DNA from: Anaerolineae bacterium
Lineage (GTDB): Bacteria; Chloroflexota; Anaerolineae; UBA1429
Length of the DNA: 5,658 nt
Reading direction: 5' to 3'
NCBI GenBank assembly: GCA_007118555.1
Contig: SKRJ01000265.1
Location: 1 to 5,658 of the forward strand
Within the stretch, counting starts at the first letter, position 1, and each line of letters opens with the position of its first letter. A program made the position numbers and the translations under genes. The notes beneath the pieces were generated by a model that saw only the letters and a program-made list of their open reading frames with translations, searched no databases and had not been told where the DNA came from. Shown one piece after another: positions 1 through 4,570 of this stretch.

Positions 1-1128
1 CAGCGCCTCCTGCTCTCGATCGGCGCCGGGCACCATGGTGCGGAACTTGGCCATGCAAAAGAGCCGCCCGCCCTCGCCCACACGCCGGCTGAGGTAGAGC
101 ACCGGTCCGCGCGAGTCCAACGCGATGGCCAGACCGATCAGGAGCATCAGGGGGGTCAGCAGGACCAGCAGGATCGCCGACACGAGCAGATCAAAGAACC
201 GTTTGAGCGCCCGATCGATGGGCCCGATCACCGGCTCGTTCAGCCCGATGAGGAACAGGTCGCCCAGGGGCTCGACGTCGGCGCGGGAGAGGATGCGCTG
301 GGAATAGTCAGGGACGACGCGGATATGCACCGGTTGCTCTTGCAGCAACGCGATCCAACGATCGAGCGAGGCCTGGGCCTCGGGGGCCAGGCCCAGGATC
401 ACCTCGTCGATGCCCAGGCCCTGGATGATCTCGGGGGCATCATGGGCGCCCCCCAGCACAGGCACCCGTTCCAGCGCCGTGGGCACGGGGTCGGCCTGAT
501 CGCGCTCGTCCAGGTAGCCCATCAGGTCCACCTCGGCGGCGCGTTCCGCCTCCAGAGCGCGGGCCACCCGACGGCCCACGACGCCCAGCCCCACCACGAG
601 GACGCGGCTGCGCCCCAGCCCCTGCGCCTCGGCCCGGGCCCGCCAGATGAGGCGCCCTCCCAGGGTCAGAGCCAGATTCAGAGCCACAAAATAGAGGAAC
701 ATGAGCCGTGACAGTTCGCGGAAGGAGAGGTAGAGCAGACCGGCATACATGAGGGCAGCGATGGCAATGCCCCCCACCACCGCCTGGAGCTCGTCGATGG
801 GATCGGCCATCCGCCGCCGGTCATAGCTGTGGACGGCGGCCAGCGCCACCGACCACACGACGAGGGCCAGCACCAGCATGGGCCAGCGCAGGGCCAGGCC
901 GTCGGCGTCGATGGGCAGGCCCAGGGGCAGGGTGGCCCGTAGCCAGCGCGCCAGATAGAGGGCGACAAAAAGGCACGCCCCGTCGGTGATATAGCGTGCC
1001 AGCGTCAGAGACACGAGCGCCTCTTGCGAGCCAACGCCGCGCGCCTTTTGCTTTGGTCGCACAGCGCCACGTCTCTGAGTATCACGCTCGGAGGCGCGGC
1101 GCTTATTGACGTCGAGTCGTTCGGTCAT
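1..1128 (-). CDS. WcaJ-type polyprenyl-phosphate sugar-1-phosphate transferase, 3' part cut by window edge
   Basis: The family moves a sugar-1-phosphate from a nucleotide sugar to undecaprenyl phosphate at the inner face of the membrane, the first step of exopolysaccharide or O-antigen repeat assembly. The frame is open for 376 residues and leaves the window at base 1. Seen: a basic tail (1-36); four hydrophobic segments near 43-62, 80-99, 117-136 and 141-158; a Rossmann-like domain starting RVLVVGLGVVG (GxGxxG at 180-185), about 175-290; then the transferase start KRFFDLLVS (309-317), a re-entrant hydrophobic stretch (318-336), SRGPVLYLSRRVGEGG and KFRTM (361-365). The catalytic Asp-Glu segment lies outside the window. 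The ATG at 1128 follows an in-frame stop but has no clear Shine-Dalgarno, and GC at third positions is lower in residues 1-36. A GTG at 1014 preceded by AAGAGG (1020-1025) is an alternative start just before the first membrane segment. It lies 70 bases after the YIP1-like gene. Family is confident; sugar specificity is unknown. Confidence 0.88.
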   Translation of the reverse strand, partial: MTERLDVNKRRASERDTQRRGAVRPKQKARGVGSQEALVSLTLARYITDGACLFVALYLARWLRATLPLGLPIDADGLALRWPMLVLALVVWSVALAAVHSYDRRRMADPIDELQAVVGGIAIAALMYAGLLYLSFRELSRLMFLYFVALNLALTLGGRLIWRARAEAQGLGRSRVLVVGLGVVGRRVARALEAERAAEVDLMGYLDERDQADPVPTALERVPVLGGAHDAPEIIQGLGIDEVILGLAPEAQASLDRWIALLQEQPVHIRVVPDYSQRILSRADVEPLGDLFLIGLNEPVIGPIDRALKRFFDLLVSAILLVLLTPLMLLIGLAIALDSRGPVLYLSRRVGEGGRLFCMAKFRTMVPGADREQEAL

Positions 1129-1198
1129 GTTCTTGACCGTGCACGACCGCGCCGCATCCGCAGCGCATCACGGCATCCGGTCTCGGCGCATAGACCCT

Positions 1199-1699
1199 CT
1201 AGAGACCGAACAGGCCCAGCAAAAACCGCAGGATCCACCCGATCACGATGGTCAGCAGCGCCTTTTCGGTGGTCAGCTCCATGGTCTCGCGAATGGCGAA
1301 AAAGCCAAGTATCAGCGACAGGATGGCGCCCAACAGCGCCGCAATCCAGCCGAGGCAGGGGATCACGGCCAGCAGCGCCAGCACCGAGGGCGCCATGGCA
1401 AAGCCCAGCACCCGCAGCACCGCCATAAAGGTTGCTTGCCCGGTAAAGAGCTTGGTGCCCACCAGCCAGACGATGGCGCTCCAGATGAGCCATCCCAGCG
1501 GCACCTGGATGATCAGAGCGTACAGGAACAGGATCAGGCTGCGCCCCGCAATCCCTGATCCGATGGCCGAGGCGATCGCGACAACCAGCACGACGAGAGC
1601 CGCCTGTACGGTGGCCTCGTCGTCCTGGGCGATCTCTCGATATACCGTGTGATCGAACTGCAGCATGCGCGTCAAGCGAGCGATGATCTGATCCAACAT
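1199..1699 (-). CDS. Small YIP1-family-like integral membrane protein
   Basis: A 166-residue, very hydrophobic protein. After an amphipathic N-terminus (about 1-30, with the acidic stretch AQDDEAT at 24-30) there are about five membrane segments near 31-51, 55-80, 92-112, 115-137 and 146-165. The layout, the early Phe/Tyr-Glu-Ile region and the Gly/Pro-containing central helices (VPLGW, MAPSVLALLAVIPCLGW) resemble the bacterial YIP1 (PF04893) family. Its members are membrane proteins of unknown biochemical role in bacteria; the eukaryotic relatives act in vesicle traffic. No catalytic motif is visible. The ATG is supported by AGGAGA seven bases upstream. It sits 112 bases after the 171-aa hypothetical gene and 70 bases before the sugar transferase gene, all in the same direction, so co-transcription is possible. 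The YIP1 label rests on recognition of the pattern, not on a search. Another small polytopic membrane family is the main alternative. Confidence 0.82.
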   Translation of the reverse strand: MLDQIIARLTRMLQFDHTVYREIAQDDEATVQAALVVLVVAIASAIGSGIAGRSLILFLYALIIQVPLGWLIWSAIVWLVGTKLFTGQATFMAVLRVLGFAMAPSVLALLAVIPCLGWIAALLGAILSLILGFFAIRETMELTTEKALLTIVIGWILRFLLGLFGL

Positions 1700-1706
1700 T
1701 ATGTGC

Positions 1707-1712
1707 TCTCCT
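1707..1712 (-). promoter_or_regulatory. Shine-Dalgarno site of the YIP1-like gene
   Basis: On the minus strand this reads AGGAGA, seven bases before the ATG at 1699. The spacing is ideal and fixes that start. No convincing -35/-10 pair was found in the rest of the 112-base gap (1700-1811). Confidence 0.75.
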
Positions 1713-1811
1713 GTCCTTTCCCTGTCTGTGGAACATGCCTACTAGCCAATCACACCCTATACGTGAAAAGATCGCCAGGGTCGCGCCGGAGCGCCGCTGC
1801 GTCGTCATCTC

Positions 1812-2327
1812 CTAGATGGCCGACGCCGCGTAATGGGCCCGGGGCTCGGAAAGCTGCAGGCCACGCCACAGACGCTCCTTGGGCGCCTCCTTGCGCCACA
1901 GATCCCCGATCTCGCACGCCTGCAGCAGGGCGGCCAGATCGGTGTGGATAAAGGTGACGCGCCGCAGACGCAGGCTGGGGATGGGGTGCGGCAGACGATG
2001 CAGGGGCCCCAGCTCCAGCTTGTAGTAGAGATCATCGCCCCGGGGATGCTCCGCGTCCTCGGGCAGCAAGTCGCGCCGGGGCACCACGCTATAGCGTTGG
2101 ATGGCCGCGTAATAGTGGATGGCCCAACGCAGCTCGTCAAAGCACTTGGGATGGTAAAAGGCCAGGTAGGCGGCGCCGATCCGGCGGGGCGCGCGCCGCA
2201 AGGGGATGCGGTACCAGCCCTCTTGGCGCACCCGCACCCAGTCGGCCACGCTGGGCACCACGGCCACCAGAACCCCTGGCGCCTCTTCCGCCGGGCCCTC
2301 TACCGTCTCCCACCCATCGTCCCACAT
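1812..2327 (-). CDS. Hypothetical protein with a WYRIP-type domain, resembling the N-terminal part of DUF559-linked proteins
   Basis: A soluble 171-residue protein with no signal peptide or membrane segment. Residues 1-16 are acidic and probably disordered; the core runs from about 18 to 145. Conspicuous motifs are GWYRIPLRRAP (37-47), YLAFYHPKCF (54-63), RWAIHYYA (67-74), DDLYYKLELGPLHRLP (98-113) and LRRVTFIHTDLAALL (121-135). From memory these match a conserved region found at the N-terminus of some Chloroflexota and cyanobacterial proteins that carry a DUF559 (restriction-endonuclease-like) domain. Here the protein stops about 25 residues after the core (ERLWRGL, then a short unrelated tail), so no nuclease domain is present and no enzymatic role should be assigned. 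The start is the ATG at 2327, not the GTG two codons upstream, because GGAGG lies seven bases from the ATG but only one base from the GTG. It begins 42 bases after the UroD-like stop and is probably co-transcribed with it. Function unknown. Confidence 0.8.
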   Translation of the reverse strand: MWDDGWETVEGPAEEAPGVLVAVVPSVADWVRVRQEGWYRIPLRRAPRRIGAAYLAFYHPKCFDELRWAIHYYAAIQRYSVVPRRDLLPEDAEHPRGDDLYYKLELGPLHRLPHPIPSLRLRRVTFIHTDLAALLQACEIGDLWRKEAPKERLWRGLQLSEPRAHYAASAI

Positions 2328-2334
2328 GCTCACG

Positions 2335-2339
2335 CCTCC
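2335..2339 (-). promoter_or_regulatory. Shine-Dalgarno site deciding the ATG at 2327
   Basis: Minus-strand GGAGG, seven bases from ATG 2327-2325. An in-frame GTG at 2333-2331 is only one base away, too close for initiation, so the shorter protein is preferred. Confidence 0.72.
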
Positions 2340-2369
2340 ACCCCAGCCCTCTCAACAGGCATTGCCAGA

Positions 2370-3353
2370 CTACAGACCGGTCGCCTCGGCGATGGCCTGG
2401 CGCGCATAGACCAGATTCTCCAGGGGCGCATCTTCGGGCACCGTGCACCCCGCGCCCAGCATAAAGCCCTGGGCGCCCATCTCTGCCAGCGCCCGGTCGA
2501 TCTCTTCTTGGAGCGCCTCCCGCGGACCGTACACCAGGGGACCGCGCTCGTCCAGGCCGCCCAGGATGCTCACGCCCCCCAGAATCACCTTGCCCTCCCG
2601 CAGCGTCGGGTTGTCCGATTGATAGGCCCAGTTGGCCAGGTTCACCGGATAGTCGCGAAAACGCTCCAGGTTCAGGCTCTGGCCGCAAAAGTGGCCCACC
2701 AGATACTCGGCCACCTGCCCGACCTCGCTCAGGACATACAGATCAAAAGGCGCCACAAAGCGCGCGTGCTCCTCGTCGGTCATATGGTCGCGCTCGCCGC
2801 CCTTGGCCGAGAAATAGATGCCGCCGGCGCCCGCCTCGACGACGCAGGCCCGGTAGAAACGGGACAGATCGTCGGCGATCACTTGCAGCCCCTGCAGCAC
2901 CGGCTCGGGCTCTTGGCGCAACTGCTCCAGCAGGCCCCGGCGCGCCTCGGGCTCGCCAGGATAGCGCTCCGGATCGCTGGCCTGCAGGGTTACCACCGCC
3001 TCGCGGAACGGGTTGAACGCGGTGGTGATGATGGGCACCTCGGCCCCCAGGGCGTCCACGATGCCCTTGAGGCCCTCCAGATGGCTCTGGAAATGGGCCT
3101 CCGAGAGGGGCGTGGGCTCTAGCCTGTGCCAATCGGCGGCCTCGCGCACGTGAAACGTGCCCACCGGCCCATAGCCGGTGTCATTCATCACCTTGAGCAG
3201 ATCGAACCCCGTCTGCCGATAGAACTCGATATGTCGCTGGGCCATGGCCTCGCCGCCATGGTACTCTGGCCGAAAGTGGAGCCAGAACCCCGCCGGCACA
3301 TGATCCACCGGATGCCCCAGCAACATGGCCCGAAAGCGCTCGATACGATTCAT
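2370..3353 (-). CDS. Uroporphyrinogen decarboxylase-family protein, MtaA/CmuA-like methyltransferase type
   Basis: A 327-residue single-domain protein, a normal length for the UroD superfamily (TIM barrel). Seen: an N-terminal MNRIERFRAMLLGHPVDHVP, typical of the non-HemE branch; no match to the arginine-rich substrate loop near the N-terminus of true HemE; HFCG at 221-224; and a late GCTVPEDAP with Cys303. His221, Cys223 and Cys303 correspond to the His-X-Cys...Cys zinc site of methylcobamide:CoM methyltransferases such as MtaA. From family knowledge this points to zinc-dependent methyl transfer, probably with a corrinoid partner, rather than porphyrin decarboxylation; the substrate cannot be read from the sequence. 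No B12-binding protein gene lies in the window. The ATG at 3353 has GAGGAGG seven bases upstream and a promoter about 30 bases upstream. A TTG at 3383 would add ten residues but lies within the promoter -10 element and is rejected. It heads the leftward gene set. Confidence 0.9.
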   Translation of the reverse strand: MNRIERFRAMLLGHPVDHVPAGFWLHFRPEYHGGEAMAQRHIEFYRQTGFDLLKVMNDTGYGPVGTFHVREAADWHRLEPTPLSEAHFQSHLEGLKGIVDALGAEVPIITTAFNPFREAVVTLQASDPERYPGEPEARRGLLEQLRQEPEPVLQGLQVIADDLSRFYRACVVEAGAGGIYFSAKGGERDHMTDEEHARFVAPFDLYVLSEVGQVAEYLVGHFCGQSLNLERFRDYPVNLANWAYQSDNPTLREGKVILGGVSILGGLDERGPLVYGPREALQEEIDRALAEMGAQGFMLGAGCTVPEDAPLENLVYARQAIAEATGL

Positions 3354-3360
3354 CCCTATG

Positions 3361-3367
3361 CCTCCTC
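3361..3367 (-). promoter_or_regulatory. Shine-Dalgarno site of the UroD-like gene
   Basis: Minus-strand GAGGAGG, seven bases before the ATG at 3353. This decides the start against a TTG ten codons upstream. Confidence 0.8.
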
Positions 3368-3382
3368 GTGCTGTCTGCTCCA

Positions 3383-3411
3383 AGTATAACGAACCCCGGA
3401 GCGCTTGTACA
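3383..3411 (-). promoter_or_regulatory. Sigma-70-like promoter for the UroD-like gene
   Basis: On the minus strand, TGTACA (-35, 3411-3406; four of six consensus bases), a 17-base spacer, then TATACT (-10, 3388-3383; five of six). The predicted start of transcription is near 3376, giving a leader of about 23 bases that contains the Shine-Dalgarno site. It faces away from the transporter promoter; about 40 bases separate the two -35 elements. Seen by eye only. Confidence 0.6.
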
Positions 3412-3451
3412 GCCTCTGTTTATCTCTGCATGACAGGCCAGGTCTCGATGA

Positions 3452-3480
3452 TTGACATCTGCCTGTACCCCGGCTATGAT
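3452..3480 (+). promoter_or_regulatory. Near-consensus sigma-70 promoter for the EamA transporter
   Basis: TTGACA (3452-3457, perfect -35), a 17-base spacer, then TATGAT (3475-3480, five of six -10 bases). The predicted +1 is near 3487, leaving a leader of about 27 bases before the GTG start at 3514. This is a very strong match for such GC-rich DNA, and it rules out the upstream in-frame starts for the transporter. Confidence 0.78.
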
Positions 3481-3502
3481 GCCGCCTGTCGAGGCAGAGC
3501 GC

Positions 3503-3508
3503 AGGAGG
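3503..3508 (+). promoter_or_regulatory. Shine-Dalgarno site deciding the GTG start of the transporter
   Basis: AGGAGG, five bases before GTG 3514-3516. Together with the promoter at 3452-3480 it fixes the start and removes a spurious N-terminal extension of up to 63 codons. Confidence 0.8.
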
Positions 3509-3513
3509 CTGGC

Positions 3514-4446
3514 GTGCCGCCCAGGGAACAGGCCGAACCGATAGCGGAACCGGGACATCGTCCTCACGAGTATGGCATTCTGTTGGTCGGCATCCTCTCG
3601 GTCTCTACCGCGTCGATCCTGATCCGCCTGGCCGTCGCCCCGCCTCTGGCGGTGGGCGCCTGGCGCTTGCTCCTGGCCACCCTGTTTCTGGCGCCCATGG
3701 CCTGGCCCCGGGCTCGCCGCGAGTGGCGCCTGGCCGAGAGACGCGAGGTCGTGGCCTTGACGGCCTCGGGGGTCGCGTTGGCGGTGCACTTTGCCGCCTG
3801 GATCTATTCCCTCTCTCTGACCACAGTGGCCAGCTCCGTGATTCTGGTAGCCACCAACCCGATCTTTGTGGGCCTGGCGACCCATTTCCTGCTGCGTGAG
3901 CGCGTCAGCCGCCAGAGCGCCCTGGCCATCGCCCTGACCATTCTCGGCAGCGTCGTGATCTCCTATGGCGATCTGGCCATCTCCGGGCGGGCGCTGCTGG
4001 GCAATGCCCTGGCGCTGCTGGGCGCCGTGGCCGGCTCGGCCTACATCCTGCTGGGGCGCGTGGTGCGCCGCCGCATCTCGACCTGGGCCTATGTCTGGCC
4101 CTGCTATGGCCTGGCGGGCGTGCTCCTACTGCTGGTGGCTCTGGCCACGCGCCAGCCCATGCTGGGCTATCCCCCCCAGACCCTGCTGATTCTGGCGCTG
4201 CTGGCGCTGGTGCCCCAGATCCTGGGCCACTCGGCGTTCAACTGGGCCCTGGGACGCTTTTCCCCCATCCTGGTAACCATCGCCCTGCTGGGCGAGCCGG
4301 TGGGGGCGACGGTGCTGGCCTTTGTTGTGCTCAGCGAGATCCCCACCCTCACCGCCTATCTGGGCGGCCCTCTCATTATGCTGGGCATCCTGCTGGCCTC
4401 GCTGGCCGAAGTAAGGACCCGGCCGAGGGAGCCATCCTCAGGTTGA
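3514..4446 (+). CDS. EamA-family (drug/metabolite transporter superfamily) permease
   Basis: A 310-residue inner-membrane protein with the ten-helix, two-repeat fold of DMT transporters. Repeat one runs from about 20 to 150, repeat two from about 161 to 300, with a short hydrophilic N-terminus (1-19) and C-terminus (300-310). Family signatures are visible: VGAWRLLLATLFLAP (47-61), HFAAWIYSLSLTTVASSV (92-109) followed by TNPIFVGL and LLRERVS (126-132), and in the second repeat GHSAFNWALGRFSPI (238-252), LLGEPVGATVLAF (258-270) and LSEIPT. Members export or import amino acids, nucleotides or other small metabolites by secondary transport; this one's substrate cannot be told from sequence. The GTG start is chosen for its Shine-Dalgarno site, its position just after a strong promoter, and the standard family length. 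The stop overlaps the -35 of the aminotransferase promoter. A terminator hairpin 75 bases downstream may also end this transcript. The neighbouring aminotransferase makes an amino-acid-related substrate attractive but unproven. Confidence 0.93.
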   Translation: MPPREQAEPIAEPGHRPHEYGILLVGILSVSTASILIRLAVAPPLAVGAWRLLLATLFLAPMAWPRARREWRLAERREVVALTASGVALAVHFAAWIYSLSLTTVASSVILVATNPIFVGLATHFLLRERVSRQSALAIALTILGSVVISYGDLAISGRALLGNALALLGAVAGSAYILLGRVVRRRISTWAYVWPCYGLAGVLLLLVALATRQPMLGYPPQTLLILALLALVPQILGHSAFNWALGRFSPILVTIALLGEPVGATVLAFVVLSEIPTLTAYLGGPLIMLGILLASLAEVRTRPREPSSG

Positions 4447-4471
4447 CGCGATGGCGCATCGGGCCTATATT
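4443..4471 (+). promoter_or_regulatory. Sigma-70-like promoter for the aminotransferase gene
   Basis: TTGACG (4443-4448, five of six), a 17-base spacer, then TATATT (4466-4471, five of six). The -35 overlaps the transporter's TGA stop (4444-4446). The predicted +1 is near 4478, inside the CCCACAA repeat array, giving a leader of about 93 bases. The AT-rich -10 stands out from its GC-rich surroundings. Confidence 0.65.
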
Positions 4472-4507
4472 TGCCCACAAGCTGTGGCCCACAACTTGTG
4501 GGCACAA
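4472..4507. repeat. Tandem palindromic CCCACAA/TTGTGGG array, candidate operator over the +1
   Basis: Two 14-base direct repeats, GCCCACAAGCTGTG (4473-4486) and GCCCACAACTTGTG (4487-4500), match at 12 of 14 positions and abut exactly. The second lies in a perfect dyad, CCCACAA-C-TTGTGGG (4488-4502); the first forms the imperfect dyad CCACA-AGC-TGTGG (4475-4487). The outer arms TGCCCACAAG (4472-4481) and CTTGTGGGCA (4495-4504) are a perfect 10-base inverted repeat, and TTGTG-GG-CACAA (4496-4507) adds a third overlapping dyad. The dyad centres at 4481 and 4495 are 14 bases apart. The array starts one base into the end of the -10 and covers the predicted +1, a classic position for a repressor. 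It is not itself a terminator, as no T run follows. The cognate regulator is not in the window and I do not recognise the motif. Confidence 0.7.
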
Positions 4508-4520
4508 TCTGGCGTACACC

Positions 4521-4556
4521 GAGGCGGGTGGCACTCTCCACGCGCCTCACTTTTTT
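4521..4556 (+). terminator. Intrinsic terminator hairpin, possible attenuator in the aminotransferase leader
   Basis: The left arm GAGGCGGGTGG (4521-4531), loop CACTCT (4532-4537) and right arm CCACGCGCCTC (4538-4548) form an 11-position stem with one G-G mismatch. AC and then six T (4551-4556) follow. This works only on the plus strand; no T run exists on the other side. The aminotransferase Shine-Dalgarno begins at the next base, so no promoter fits between hairpin and gene. It may serve as the transporter's terminator, as a leader attenuator, or both. Confidence 0.72.
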
Positions 4557-4564
4557 GGGAGGGG
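4557..4564 (+). promoter_or_regulatory. Shine-Dalgarno site of the aminotransferase gene
   Basis: GGGAGGGG; the GGAGG core (4558-4562) is eight bases before ATG 4571. It directly abuts the T run of the terminator hairpin. The same frame is open upstream to an ATG at 4451, but that start has a weak ribosome site and lies upstream of the predicted +1. Confidence 0.75.
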
Positions 4565-4570
4565 CATTCT

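Noticed and set aside
1129..1198. Repeated GCATC words in the gap before the sugar transferase
   Set aside because: Three five-base copies at uneven spacing are expected by chance in this composition.
1125..1808. A 227-codon minus-strand frame overlapping the YIP1-like gene
   Set aside because: It is Arg/Gly-rich without motifs, whereas the overlapping frame gives clean membrane helices and has a Shine-Dalgarno site.
1713..1811. Possible promoter or terminator in the gap before the YIP1-like gene
   Set aside because: Only weak matches (TTTTCA with a 19-base spacer to TAGTAG) and a short GCGC palindrome without a T run were seen; neither is supportable.
1833..3122. A 429-codon plus-strand open frame antisense to the UroD-like and WYRIP genes
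   Set aside because: It is a GC-driven shadow: the composition is rich in Gln, His, Ala and Gly with no recognisable motif. It spans two real minus-strand genes that have Shine-Dalgarno sites and family signatures.
3325..3513. N-terminal extension of the transporter to an in-frame start at 3325, or to ATG 3448
   Set aside because: The extension runs across both promoters. GTG 3514 has AGGAGG at five bases and gives the standard family length.
4472..4504. The 10-base inverted repeat as a transporter terminator
   Set aside because: No T run follows on either strand. The left arm also begins before the predicted +1, so it would not be fully transcribed in the aminotransferase mRNA.
4451..4570. 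A 40-codon in-frame extension of the aminotransferase from ATG 4451
   Set aside because: The frame is open, but the ATG lies in the promoter spacer upstream of the predicted +1, with a poor ribosome site. Homologs typically begin close to the residues encoded from 4571.
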